A stretch of DNA of 64,000 nucleotides from Acerihabitans sp047324305 (GTDB lineage Bacteria > Pseudomonadota > Gammaproteobacteria > Enterobacterales > Enterobacteriaceae), in assembly GCF_047324305.1 (NCBI RefSeq), contig NZ_CP178740.1:3658001-3722000 (forward strand). The letters are read 5' to 3'. Position numbers and translations under genes: made by a program. The notes beneath the pieces are model-generated. The model ran no database searches and was not told the DNA's origin. It was given only the letters and a program-made list of their open reading frames with translations. Positions 1-8,451 of the stretch are shown one piece after another (position 1 is the first letter of the stretch; the number at the start of each line of letters is the position of its first letter).

Positions 1-210
1 GGTATTGGATTCCCAGAGCACCAAATCGTTATCATCATCCTGCAGGCAGGGCACCAGGCCGTTGGGATTTAACGCCAGGAACAGCGGATCCTTGTTTTTA
101 CCGTATTCGCCGCCAGCCGGTATTACGTTGAACGCCAGTTCAAGTTCCGCGGCGCACCACAGTACTTTTTTCACGTTCACTGAATTCTCACGACCCCAGA
201 TTGTCAACAT
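1..210 (-). CDS. gstB: Glutathione S-transferase, N-terminal part (runs off the left edge)
   Basis: Only the first 70 residues are in the window. The gene starts at the ATG read leftward from 210 and continues beyond position 1. The translation begins MLTIWGRENSVNVKKVLW and has the thioredoxin-like GST N-terminal fold, including the NPNGLVPCLQD stretch (the cis-proline loop that binds the glutathione backbone) and the WES motif that contacts the glutamyl group. It resembles E. coli GstB (YliJ), which conjugates glutathione to electrophiles such as haloacetates and lies next to dacC, as here. The missing C-terminal helical domain prevents a finer subclass call. Confidence 0.85.
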   Translation of the reverse strand, partial: MLTIWGRENSVNVKKVLWCAAELELAFNVIPAGGEYGKNKDPLFLALNPNGLVPCLQDDDNDLVLWESNT

Positions 211-578
211 TGCGCCTTCTCCGTTATATTTTTCTAAATAGTTGGGCAATCTTCAGCGTGGCCTAACAGGGGGTTATGCCGTAAAAAAACCGGTTTACCT
301 GCTCCGCCTTTTATCGCCGTATTAAGCCTGATTTTAGCGCATAAAAAGAAAATGAGCTTTTCCCGGACATATCTTCATGGTTTAACCGGTCTTCATAAAT
401 TATAACCTGTAAACTATTGCGCTAATTGATAATTATCTAAACATGCATCTTTAAACGATATTTTGTTTCAAAAAAAAATAGCGCGGCAAGAATCCGCGAT
501 GTCCGCCTGGGAATTATGCTTTAATCTTGGGTTTTACGGCCATTGGCCGGGTCCATTCATTTAGGGAAAGGTATCGTT
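211..578. other. Divergent intergenic region between gstB and the MetQ-like gene
   Basis: This 368-base AT-rich gap separates two divergently read genes and should carry both promoters. I see a run of A at 470-480 but no convincing MetJ boxes (AGACGTCT-like), no riboswitch fold and no credible ORF. Confidence 0.5.
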
Positions 579-1421
579 ATGACAGTGATAAAAATCGTGC
601 GCGCGGTTTTATCCGTAGGGCTGTTTGCCCTGGGGTTGCAATTGGCCCAGGCGAACAGCGATCCAAAAACCATTGTCTTCGGCGTCGCGCCGGGTCCTTA
701 TGGGGATATGGTGAAGCAGGCCATCAAGCCTGAGCTGGTAAAAAAAGGCTATACGGTGGAGGTGCGGGAGTTCAGCGACTATGTGCAGCCGAATATGGCA
801 TTGGCCAACGGCAGTATTGACGCCAATCTTTTCCAGCATACGCTGTATCTGGAAAAGTTTGCCGCCGACAAAAACCTGAAGGTGAGTAAACTTATCACCG
901 TGCCCACCGCCAGCATGGGTTTCTATTCGCATAAAATCACCGCTATCCGCGAGCTCAAGAAGGGCGATATCATCACGCTATCAAATGATCCCACCAACCT
1001 GGCGCGCGGCCTGCGTTTTCTGGAAAAACTGGGTCTGATTAAAATCAAGGCGGATATCGACCCCACTAAAGCCTCCGAACGCGATATCGCCCTGAATCCG
1101 CGCGGCCTGGTATTCAAGCCGCTGGAGGCCGCCCAGTTGCCGCGCACCCTAGACAGCGCCAGCGGCGCGCTGGTCAACGGCAACTTTGCCATTGCCGCGG
1201 GCCTGAAGATGTCATCGGCCCTGGCGCTGGAAACGCTGGATGAAAATCTGAAAAATGTCATTGCGGTACGCACCGACGATTTGGATAAACCTTTTGTCAA
1301 AGACATCAAGGCCGCGGTGGAATCGCCGGCGTATGCTGCGGTGATTAACCAACCCGGCTCGATGTTCAGCCAATTCCAGAAACCCGAATGGATGCAGGCC
1401 GCCCCCCAGGTTAAACCCTGA
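579..1421 (+). CDS. MetQ/NlpA-family ABC transporter substrate-binding protein
   Basis: This 280-residue periplasmic binding protein is of the NlpA type that delivers methionine or related amino acids to a MetNI transporter. The start is the ATG at 579, which has AGGGAAAGG upstream; an in-frame start at 543 lacks a ribosome site. Residues 1-24 form a signal peptide ending in LAQA. The binding-protein signatures FGVAPGPYGDMV and ANLFQHTLYLE and a C-terminal AAVESPAYAAVI region are in the usual order. Unlike typical MetQ lipoproteins there is no lipobox cysteine, so it may be a soluble periplasmic protein. It is followed by ATPase and permease genes in one operon. E. coli has no such operon here, so this is probably a paralogue whose substrate is not shown by the sequence. 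Confidence 0.85.
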   Translation: MTVIKIVRAVLSVGLFALGLQLAQANSDPKTIVFGVAPGPYGDMVKQAIKPELVKKGYTVEVREFSDYVQPNMALANGSIDANLFQHTLYLEKFAADKNLKVSKLITVPTASMGFYSHKITAIRELKKGDIITLSNDPTNLARGLRFLEKLGLIKIKADIDPTKASERDIALNPRGLVFKPLEAAQLPRTLDSASGALVNGNFAIAAGLKMSSALALETLDENLKNVIAVRTDDLDKPFVKDIKAAVESPAYAAVINQPGSMFSQFQKPEWMQAAPQVKP

Positions 1422-1429
1422 CCAAGCCC

Positions 1430-1452
1430 CTGCCGGCACTCTTGTCCGGCAG
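1430..1452 (+). other. Intercistronic hairpin in the metQ-like/metN-like gap
   Basis: CTGCCGG (1430-1436) pairs with CCGGCAG (1446-1452) around a 9-base loop, with GCGGTTTT following. It could act as a partial terminator or mRNA-stabilising stem that sets binding protein above ATPase and permease. Confidence 0.4.
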
Positions 1453-1493
1453 GCGGTTTTCCGCTTTGGATGTGATTTTGGAGTATGCGGATA

Positions 1494-2510
1494 ATGATTC
1501 AGTTAGACCATATCAGCGTGGATTTCCCACAGGGAAAGCAACCGGGCGCCCGCGCGGTGGACGACGTCAGCCTGCGGATTAAACGCGGTGAAATCTACGG
1601 TATCGTCGGCGCCAGCGGGGCGGGCAAAAGCACGCTGCTGCGCACCATCAACCTGCTCCAGCGGCCAAGCGCCGGCGAGGTTATCGTTAACGACGTCCGG
1701 GTCAGTGCGCTTTCCGGCGGCGCGCTGCGCCGGCAACGGCAAAAAATCGGCATGATTTTCCAGCATTTTAACCTGATGCATACGCGCACGGTGGCGGCGA
1801 ACGTCGCCTTCAGCCTGCGGGCGGCCGGCAAATCCTCCGGTGACATCGCCCGGCGGGTACCGGAAATCCTGGCGCTGGTGGGCCTGGCCGATAAGGCGGC
1901 GGCCTTCCCGGCACAGCTTAGCGGCGGGCAAAAACAGCGGGTCGGCATCGCGCGCGCCATCGCTAACCAGCCTGAGGTGTTGCTGTGTGACGAGCCGACC
2001 TCGGCGCTGGATCTGGAAACATCGGCATCGATACTGACACTGCTTAAGGAAATCAATGTCCGCCTCGGCATTACCATTGTATTGATTTCCCATGAAATGA
2101 CGGTCATCAAGACCATCTGCGACCGCGTGGCGGTGATGACCGGGGGGAAAGTGGTGGAGGAAGGGGCGGTTTTTGACATTTTCGCCACGCCCCGGCACGA
2201 ATTTACCCGGCAACTGGTTTCGCATACCTTTAATCTGGAGCTGCCGCCCCGCTTAATGCAGGATTTACGCGGTACCCTGTTGAAAATATTGTTTGTTGGC
2301 GCCTCCGCCGAGCAGCCGGTGCTGTCGGATGTCGCCACGCGTTTCGGCGTGTCGGTGAATATCCTGCACGGAAAAATTGAGTATATCGGCTACCGCGCGT
2401 TGGGCGTGCTGGTGGCGCTGTTAACCCATCCCACCCGGCCGGAACAGGTTGCCCTGGCGGTCACCTATATCCAGGAAAATACCGCGCGCGTGGAGGTGCT
2501 GCATGGCTGA
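1494..2510 (+). CDS. MetN-type ABC transporter ATP-binding protein
   Basis: This 338-residue ATPase would power uptake for the preceding binding protein. Walker A GASGAGKST is at residues 39-47, the signature LSGGQKQR at 142-149 and Walker B LLCDEP at about 163-168, followed by the SHEM switch histidine. Residues from about 260 form a C-terminal NIL domain, the regulatory domain that in MetN binds methionine and inhibits transport, which supports a methionine-type family. The ATG at 1494 is preferred to that at 1485 because TTGGAG at 1478-1483 is well spaced only from the later one. The stop overlaps the permease start by 8 bases, so the two are translationally coupled. Confidence 0.88.
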   Translation: MIQLDHISVDFPQGKQPGARAVDDVSLRIKRGEIYGIVGASGAGKSTLLRTINLLQRPSAGEVIVNDVRVSALSGGALRRQRQKIGMIFQHFNLMHTRTVAANVAFSLRAAGKSSGDIARRVPEILALVGLADKAAAFPAQLSGGQKQRVGIARAIANQPEVLLCDEPTSALDLETSASILTLLKEINVRLGITIVLISHEMTVIKTICDRVAVMTGGKVVEEGAVFDIFATPRHEFTRQLVSHTFNLELPPRLMQDLRGTLLKILFVGASAEQPVLSDVATRFGVSVNILHGKIEYIGYRALGVLVALLTHPTRPEQVALAVTYIQENTARVEVLHG

Positions 2511-3162
2511 TTTATGGCTCGATCTTTTTGCCGCGTTTGGCGAAACCTTCCAGATGGTGGGGATCGCCACGCTGTTTGCCATTATCGGCGGCCTGCCGCT
2601 GGGCTTTCTCATCTATGTCACCGACCGCCATCTGTTCTGGCAAAACCGCGCCCTCTATCTTAGCGGCACGGTGCTGGTAAATATCATCCGTTCGATACCC
2701 TTTGTCATTCTGCTGGTGCTGCTGCTGCCGTTAACGCAATTGTTGCTGGGCAACACCATCGGGCCCATCGCCGCGGCCGTGCCGTTATCCGTGGCGGCCA
2801 TCGCGTTTTATGCCCGTCTGGTGGATGGCGCGCTGCGCGAAGTGGATCCCGGCATTGTCGAGGCTGCCGAAGCCTTTGGCGCCAGCCCGATGCGCATCAT
2901 CTGCACGGTGTTATTACCGGAGGCGCTGGCGGGTCTATTACGCGGGTTGACCATCACCCTGGTCAGCCTTATCGGCTATTCCGCCATGGCGGGGATTGTC
3001 GGCGGCGGCGGGGTGGGCGATCTGGCCATCCGTTTTGGTTATTACCGCTACGAAACCAACGTCATGATCATTACCGTGGTGGCGCTGGTTATTTTAGTCC
3101 AGATAGTCCAGGTGTTGGGCGACGCCCTGGCACAACGCGCCGACCGGCGCAGTAAACGCTAA
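2503..3162 (+). CDS. MetI-type ABC transporter permease
   Basis: This 219-residue inner-membrane permease has about five hydrophobic segments and the binding-protein-dependent loop EAAEAFGASPMRIICTVLLPEA, through which it contacts the ATPase. The start is the ATG at 2503 (MADLWLDLF), with GGAGGT at 2492-2497. The reading frame stays open upstream but there it lies inside the ATPase gene. It completes a three-gene importer with the two genes before it. The family (MetI) transports D- and L-methionine in E. coli; here the substrate is inferred only. Confidence 0.88.
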   Translation: MADLWLDLFAAFGETFQMVGIATLFAIIGGLPLGFLIYVTDRHLFWQNRALYLSGTVLVNIIRSIPFVILLVLLLPLTQLLLGNTIGPIAAAVPLSVAAIAFYARLVDGALREVDPGIVEAAEAFGASPMRIICTVLLPEALAGLLRGLTITLVSLIGYSAMAGIVGGGGVGDLAIRFGYYRYETNVMIITVVALVILVQIVQVLGDALAQRADRRSKR

Positions 3163-3442
3163 ACCGCCGCCCGCCGTCAGGCGGCGGTAAGATAAAAAAA
3201 TGTAAAAAGAGCTGAAAATTGATCGCCGTTGCGGCAAAGTTGAACTGTTTCGCATAGACTTGATGTGTTTGCACGGCTGACAAACCAGCACACAAATTTA
3301 AAACGGGTATGATGATCAGGAACATCGCTATGTTTATGGTTTTGCCCATCATCCCAAGGTATGGCTTTGTCATCAAACTCTGTTGGGATCTCTACCGTGA
3401 GTAACGCGGTTACCATTGTTGAAGGGATACTCTGGCCACGCC

Positions 3443-4642
3443 ATGAAGAATGACATTTTTCCACAAAAAAAAACCACCCTGACCCTGGGCGCACTGCTGG
3501 TGCTGGCCCTCATCCCCGCAGCCCGGGCCGATACGCCGCCCGCCGCGCCGGAAGTAAACGCCAAGGCGTTTATCCTGATGGATTATCAAAGCGGCAAAGT
3601 GCTGGCGGAGTCAAATGCCGATCTGCGTCTCGACCCCGCCAGCCTGACAAAAATCATGTCCAGCTATGTGATTGGGCAGTCCCTGAAGGCCAAAAAAATC
3701 ACGGAGCAGGATAAAGTCACCATCGGCAAGGATGCCTGGGCCACGGGTAACCCGGTGCTGCGCGGATCGTCGCTGATGTTCCTGAAGCCCGGAGAGCAGG
3801 TCTCCGTGGCGGATCTGAACAACGGGGTGGTGATCCAGTCGGGCAACGATGCCAGTATCGCCCTCGCGGATTATGTCGCCGGCAGTCAGGATGCGTTTGT
3901 CAGCCTGATGAACAAATATGTCGACGTCATGGGATTGAAAAATACCCATTTCCTCACCGTGCATGGCCTGGATGCCGAAGGGCAATACAGCACCGCGCGG
4001 GATATGGCGATCATCAGCCAGGCGCTGATTCGGGATGTCCCGGACGAATATGCCCTGCATAAACAAAAAGAATTCACCTATAACAAGATTAAACAACTCA
4101 ACCGCAACCGGCTGTTATGGAACAGCAATCTCACCGTGGACGGCATCAAGACCGGTTATACCGATGGCGCGGGCCATAACCTGGTGGCGTCGGCTATCAC
4201 CCCTGGCGGCATGCGGCTGATTTCGGTGGTGCTGGGCGCGCCCACCGACGGGGTGCGTTTTCGCGAGAGCGAAAAAATCCTCACCTGGGGCTTCAATTTT
4301 TATGAAACGCTGACGCTGATTCCCGCCGGCAAACCCTTTACCCGCCAGCGTGTCTGGTTCGGCGATCGCAGTGAGGTGGACTTGGGCGTGGCGCAGGATG
4401 CGTCTGTTACCTTGCCTAAAGGCCAGATGAAAAACCTGAAGGCGTCATTTACCCTGGCGTCTCCTCATCTTGAGGCGCCGCTGGCTCGCCACCAGGTGGT
4501 AGGAACCATTGATTTTCAACTGGACGGCAAGGTTGTCGAACAACGCCCGCTTGTGGTGCTCGATGAAGTGCAGAAAGGCGGCTTTTTCCGCAACATCTGG
4601 GATTGGATCCTACAGACCATACACGGCTGGTTTGGCAAATAG
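3443..4642 (+). CDS. dacC: D-alanyl-D-alanine carboxypeptidase DacC (PBP6)
   Basis: This 399-residue low-molecular-weight penicillin-binding protein trims the terminal D-alanine of peptidoglycan stem peptides in the periplasm. A signal peptide occupies residues 1-29 (cleaved after ARA). The class A triads are S67-LT-K70, S133-GN and K236-TG. A beta-rich C-terminal domain follows, ending in a weak amphipathic helix (DWILQTIHGWFGK) that anchors the enzyme to the inner membrane. Length and sequence match E. coli DacC, which also neighbours gstB. The start at ATG 3443 is chosen for the signal peptide; an in-frame TTG at 3416 would add nine residues. A ribosome site is not obvious (GAAGGGA lies 16 bases upstream). 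Confidence 0.93.
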   Translation: MKNDIFPQKKTTLTLGALLVLALIPAARADTPPAAPEVNAKAFILMDYQSGKVLAESNADLRLDPASLTKIMSSYVIGQSLKAKKITEQDKVTIGKDAWATGNPVLRGSSLMFLKPGEQVSVADLNNGVVIQSGNDASIALADYVAGSQDAFVSLMNKYVDVMGLKNTHFLTVHGLDAEGQYSTARDMAIISQALIRDVPDEYALHKQKEFTYNKIKQLNRNRLLWNSNLTVDGIKTGYTDGAGHNLVASAITPGGMRLISVVLGAPTDGVRFRESEKILTWGFNFYETLTLIPAGKPFTRQRVWFGDRSEVDLGVAQDASVTLPKGQMKNLKASFTLASPHLEAPLARHQVVGTIDFQLDGKVVEQRPLVVLDEVQKGGFFRNIWDWILQTIHGWFGK

Positions 4643-4666
4643 GCCGTCTCGTCTTCCGTTATTATG

Positions 4667-4687
4667 ATGCCTCCCAGCGGGAGGCAT
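4667..4687. terminator. Shared hairpin between convergent dacC and the serine permease gene
   Basis: ATGCCTCCC (4667-4675) pairs perfectly with GGGAGGCAT (4679-4687) over a 3-base loop. It lies between two convergent stop codons, so it probably ends transcription from both sides. The U-tails are weak. Confidence 0.55.
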
Positions 4688-4696
4688 TATCCCACC

Positions 4697-5989
4697 TTAT
4701 TCCAGCAGCTTATATAGAATCGCCGACAGCGCGATAAAGCCTATGGCCCAAACAAAATAATTGCTGGCCGCGCCGCGATAGCGGGCCATGGCCGGCACCT
4801 TGGCTATGGCATACATGGGCAGCAGAAAAAGCAGCATGGCGATAATCGGGCCGCCCAGCATTTCAATAATACCCAGGATGCTGGGGTTGATGGTCGCCAC
4901 CAGCCATGTCGACGCCAGCATAAACAGCCCCGTCAGCCGGTGCAGTGTAACCTCATGGACGGTTCTGCCCGGCTTGCGCAGCGCCTTATCCAGCAGGCTG
5001 ATAAAGCCCTCGCTGGCGCCGAGGTAATGGCCGAGGAAGGATTTGGTTATCGCGACAAACGCCACGACCGGCGCCAAAAAACCGATAAAGGGATTGTTGA
5101 AGTGATTGGCCAGGAAGGACAGGATGGAGATGTTTTGCGTTTTGGCGTGCGCCAGGTCCTGGGGCGAGAGGCTAAGGACGCAGCTGAAAACGAAAAACAT
5201 CACCGTCAGCACCATCAGGATGTTGCTGTATAATAAAATGCGCGAGCATTTTTGCTCGGCGTTATCGCCGTATTCCTTTTTTTTCGACATGGCGAAGGCG
5301 GAAATGATGGGTGAATGGTTAAACGAGAATACCAGCACCGGCACCGCCAGCCACAGGGTATGCCATAACCCGCCGTTTCCTGTGCCGCGAAGCGGCAGGG
5401 CGGTATGGAAAATGTCGGTGCTCCAGTGGGGCATCAGGAACGCGCCCAGGAACAACAGCACCGCGACAAAGGGAAATACCAGCATACTCATGACCTTGAC
5501 GATAATCTCTTTACCCAGGCGGATGACGGTCATCAGGCCCATGATCAAGATCAACGACAGCAGCGCGCGCGGCGGCGCGGTAAGGTGCAATTGATGGGTA
5601 ATAAAACTGTCGACGGTATTGGTGATGGCGACGCCGTAGACCAGCAGAATGGGGTAAATGGCAAAAAAATAAAGCAGGGTAATCACCTGGCCCGCCCGGG
5701 CGCCGAAGTGTTGCTCAATCACATCGGTAATATCCCGGCACGCGCCGTCGCCCGACAACACCAGGCGGCATAAAGCGCGATGGGCGAAAAAGGTCATGGG
5801 GAACGCAATCAGCGCCATGATGATCAGCGGCACCAGGCCCCCGATACCCGCATTGATGGGCAAAAACAGCACCCCGGCGCCGATAGCCGTGCCATAAAGC
5901 CCCATCATCCAGACAGCATCCGTTTTGCTCCAGGATGCCGACGCGGTCCGATGGGCCAGTGTTTCCGTGGTGGCTTGAGTTGTATCCAT
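4697..5989 (-). CDS. sdaC: SdaC-type serine/proton symporter (HAAAP family)
   Basis: This 430-residue inner-membrane protein has about 11 hydrophobic segments. The N-terminal segment TDAVWMMGLYGTAIGAG and the later SFNHSPIISAFAMSKK and ITKSFLGHYLGASEGF blocks match the hydroxy/aromatic amino acid permease family, and the whole length fits E. coli SdaC, the high-affinity serine importer. The ATG at 5989 follows GGAGAT five bases upstream; a longer reading to 6007 is not needed. No serine deaminase gene is adjacent, unlike in the E. coli sdaCB operon, and in E. coli this position is occupied by deoR-ybjG-mdfA. Paralogues such as TdcC (threonine) are less similar but cannot be wholly excluded. 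Confidence 0.8.
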   Translation of the reverse strand: MDTTQATTETLAHRTASASWSKTDAVWMMGLYGTAIGAGVLFLPINAGIGGLVPLIIMALIAFPMTFFAHRALCRLVLSGDGACRDITDVIEQHFGARAGQVITLLYFFAIYPILLVYGVAITNTVDSFITHQLHLTAPPRALLSLILIMGLMTVIRLGKEIIVKVMSMLVFPFVAVLLFLGAFLMPHWSTDIFHTALPLRGTGNGGLWHTLWLAVPVLVFSFNHSPIISAFAMSKKKEYGDNAEQKCSRILLYSNILMVLTVMFFVFSCVLSLSPQDLAHAKTQNISILSFLANHFNNPFIGFLAPVVAFVAITKSFLGHYLGASEGFISLLDKALRKPGRTVHEVTLHRLTGLFMLASTWLVATINPSILGIIEMLGGPIIAMLLFLLPMYAIAKVPAMARYRGAASNYFVWAIGFIALSAILYKLLE

Positions 5990-6651
5990 TATATCTCCAA
6001 AAAACAAAGCGGAACGAATAATATATAAACTGCAAAGGCTTATTACATAGCCGCTTTTATTGCAATAGCAGTTACGAAAAACAGTAAGAGCGAGTCATCA
6101 GGTAAATAATATTGGGCGGTGAGATCAGATGGACATAATATAGAATTTGTTCGGGATATTCATGCGCAATGTTGATTTTTTTGATCTAAGTCGATTATTT
6201 AATGGTGCAGTACGGGTTAGGTTAATGCGTAATAATAATAATAACTCCTGCTATAATATTTGTAATGGTTCATTAACGTTAAAGTTATCTAACGCTTTAA
6301 TATAATAATATTTTTTGGCATCGGCGGCGTTTTTTTCGACCTGCCGCCGTCATGAGATTAATGCCTGCCCAATAGCCTGCACCCCTATAACGCTATTATG
6401 CGGCCAAGCACCTAATGTCGGCATTTATTATTGCTGTTATTATGAATTATCTTTTAATTAATTTACTGTAATTGAATTAGTCATTTTTCGTGGAATAATA
6501 GGGGATAATACGGCCCCGGCCCAACGACCAGACTAAAAAATCGCTGTCCGGCCTGCAGGTGGCGGCGTCAGCGCAGGGGCGCAGGTTGTAGCGGGGAAAC
6601 CGCCGCTCGATGCGCCAGGCAACCGTTATGACCGGGGGAATGGCGGACAAT
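5990..6651. other. AT-rich intergenic region left of rybB
   Basis: No credible protein gene is visible. The stretch 6050-6500 is strongly AT-rich and should include the promoter of the serine permease gene. From 6500 to 6650 the base composition turns GC-rich and looks like eroded coding DNA, but I could not identify it. In E. coli this position holds ybjK (rcdA). Confidence 0.5.
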
Positions 6652-6730
6652 AAAAAACCCGAAAGTCTTGAACCTAATAGGCGGGACGATCGGGCTCCTC
6701 AATTTGGGGACATCAAAGAAAAGCAGTGGC
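6652..6730 (-). ncRNA. rybB: Small regulatory RNA RybB
   Basis: The minus strand from 6730 begins GCCACTGCTTTTCTTTGATG, continues with TCCCC, and appears identical over these first 25 bases to the seed end of enterobacterial RybB. It ends in the conserved GGTTCAAG segment and a stem followed by six T (6652-6657), the Rho-independent terminator. The 79-base length fits the family. RybB is made by sigma-E when the outer membrane is stressed and, with Hfq, pairs through its 5' end with many porin mRNAs to repress them. The middle part has diverged from E. coli while the two ends are kept. In E. coli it lies between ybjK and ybjL; both are absent here, but the order relative to ybjM and grxA is kept. 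Confidence 0.93.
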
Positions 6731-6736
6731 ACATAT

Positions 6737-6763
6737 TCAGACTGCGGCCATAAGCGAAAGTTC
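6737..6763 (-). promoter_or_regulatory. Sigma-E promoter of rybB
   Basis: On the minus strand a -35 element GAACTT (6758-6763, preceded by A) and a -10 element TCTGA (6737-6741) are separated by exactly 16 bases. RybB begins 7 bases after the -10 element. This is the canonical sigma-E (RpoE) arrangement and ties the RNA to envelope stress. Confidence 0.9.
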
Positions 6764-7499
6764 TGCGTTAGATCAAAAAAATCTCATTTCCGACCGGCGC
6801 CATGAGCGCCGGGCTTATGCGTCGGCGCCCGCGCCGTACGGCAGCAGCCGGCAACGCGTACGGCCGGCGCGGCGCGCGCGGCCGGTGGCTGCTGTTTATG
6901 TAAAAAAATTAATGTAAGAGGGCGACGTGTCATCATAAGAAAAAACTGAAATTTTCATTTTATTGCGACGCCGCCATGGATAGAAAGGGTCTGATGGTGG
7001 CAAAAAGCGTTTCAGCGCCGCGCCCCGGGCAAAAAAAGAAATTATTTTATTTACCGTAAAAAAGTCAGGTTAATGACAAGGTTGGAAGCGTATCATCGGT
7101 TTTATATGTCCATCGGGGTGTGATTGTTCTCTCACAATGAATAACAAAATTTCATTCTTGCGTAACAAATCAGCCACCTTAATAAGCATGGACCATAACT
7201 TTATTGTTACCAGCAACTATTTGATAATTATGAGATTATCAAGTATATTCATTAGAATAAAATCTGAGAATACACCATTATTGCCGCCAGGGAAGCGTAC
7301 CGGGATTTGACGGTTACCGGACGTTTGCCTTTGGCGTTGTTTTTCCCTTGTCGCCGGGAAAATATACGCCATTTTATCGCGGTAAACATTTTTCTGCCGA
7401 TGACCGGCGGCCGGGATGAATTGGGCGGCATTCATCATCGGGAAACCGCGTTTTTTTTCTATGGCGTTTTGATCACAGCGTGAATTATGGGAGGCAAAA
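6764..7499. other. Intergenic region between rybB and ybjM
   Basis: No credible gene is visible in about 735 bases. A GC-rich block at 6794-6894 holds several inverted repeats (for example CCGGCGC at 6794-6800 with GCGCCGG at 6806-6812). The rest is AT-rich, with long A/T runs near 7030-7060 and 7440-7460. E. coli ybjL would lie here, but no remnant of it is recognisable. Confidence 0.5.
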
Positions 7500-7868
7500 A
7501 TGGCGCTCTACCGGCATTGGGCTGGAACCATAAGCAGTGCTGTACTGTTCGGCGTAATCTTTGCCAGCCAGGTCAGCGGCTTCGAAGTGATGAAGACCGG
7601 GGATCACGGCGCGGCATTTGGCCTGCTGCTGTTTTTACTGCCCGGCATCGTCGGCAGCCTGCTGTTGCATGAGAATAAAATCATCAATCCGATCGTGGGC
7701 GCCCTGATCGCTTCGCCTTTTTGCCTGCTGCTGTTTTACCTCGGACATGGTTTATCCATCAGCCTGTGGTATCAGCTTGCCTACATGTTAAGCGCGGTAT
7801 TTTGGTGCGCCTGCGGCGCGCTGGGGTGTTACTTTGCCGGCGTGATATACAAAGGGGCGGCGCATTGA
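7500..7868 (+). CDS. ybjM: Inner membrane protein YbjM
   Basis: This 122-residue protein is almost entirely hydrophobic with four predicted membrane helices (about residues 10-30, 38-58, 64-88 and 94-118). The segments LFFLLPGIVGSLL and YMLSAVFWCACGALGC match E. coli YbjM, whose function is unknown. GGGAGGC lies just before the ATG. It sits convergent to grxA, as in E. coli, which supports the assignment more than its modest sequence similarity does. Confidence 0.8.
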   Translation: MALYRHWAGTISSAVLFGVIFASQVSGFEVMKTGDHGAAFGLLLFLLPGIVGSLLLHENKIINPIVGALIASPFCLLLFYLGHGLSISLWYQLAYMLSAVFWCACGALGCYFAGVIYKGAAH

Positions 7869-7876
7869 CGGCGGCG

Positions 7877-7905
7877 TAAAAGAATAAAGCCAGCCCGGGC
7901 TGGCT
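7877..7905 (-). terminator. Terminator of grxA
   Basis: The 18-base palindrome AGCCAGCCCGGGCTGGCT (7888-7905) lies between convergent ybjM and grxA. Read on the minus strand it is followed by TTTATTCTTTT, a U-rich tail that suits termination of grxA. Confidence 0.65.
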
Positions 7906-7940
7906 TCCATCGCAGTGATGCAGTAATAAAGCAGTGCGGA

Positions 7941-8207
7941 TTATTGCTGGTAAAGGCTGAGGTTTTCTTTCGCGTAAGCTTCAAAATCAGTGCAGCCGCC
8001 GATATGAACCTGATCGACGAAGATTTGCGGCACGGTTTCCACGGGTTTGCCGACGGTTTTCGACAGGTCGGCCTTGGATATGCCTTCCGCATGGATATCG
8101 ACATAACGGAAAGAGAAGTCATCCCGTTCAGCGGTCAGTTTTTCAGCCAGCTCTTTAGCGCGCACACAATAAGGACAGCCCGGACGTCCAAAAATGACAG
8201 CAAACAT
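7941..8207 (-). CDS. grxA: Glutaredoxin 1
   Basis: This 88-residue thiol oxidoreductase uses glutathione to reduce protein disulfides, classically ribonucleotide reductase and OxyR. The redox centre C11-PY-C14 lies in the N-terminal IFGRPGCPYC segment, and ETVPQIFVDQVHIGG carries the cis-proline and the glutathione-binding residues. The ATG at 8207 has AAGGAG six bases upstream; the in-frame GTG at 8213 sits in the ribosome site and is less likely. The length is close to E. coli GrxA (85). In E. coli grxA is followed by ybjC-nfsA; these are missing here. I looked for an OxyR site upstream but could not recognise one. Confidence 0.95.
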   Translation of the reverse strand: MFAVIFGRPGCPYCVRAKELAEKLTAERDDFSFRYVDIHAEGISKADLSKTVGKPVETVPQIFVDQVHIGGCTDFEAYAKENLSLYQQ

Positions 8208-8451
8208 ATACACTCCTTAACGCATAAAAGAAAAAACGAAACGAATCTTTGCACTCGGTTATGCTTTTCGCTGTCAGCTACTATGCCTGTGACCTGCGTC
8301 AAAAAAAAGCAGAAAATACCTTTTAGTCCAATGCATCCCGCCTATCTGTTTCATACGCGTGCAAACCGTCTTTGGACGCTAAACTTTTCTCGACCCGCGC
8401 CCGCGGGCGGATTATTATGAGCCGGTCCACTATGATCAATCTGGGTAAACC

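Noticed and set aside
211..578. MetJ boxes or a SAM riboswitch ahead of the MetQ-like gene
   Set aside because: No tandem AGACGTCT-like sites and no SAM riboswitch helices could be identified.
6480..6650. Minus-strand stretch that reads like coding sequence (…FPRYNLRPC…FLVWSLGRG…)
   Set aside because: No start codon with a ribosome site, it overlaps the 3' end of rybB, and I recognise no family.
7217..7438. 73-codon minus-strand frame upstream of ybjM
   Set aside because: AT-rich end, no ribosome site and no recognisable motif; probably chance.
8208..8451. OxyR site ahead of grxA
   Set aside because: ATAG/CTAT half-sites with correct spacing were not found, although E. coli grxA is OxyR-controlled.
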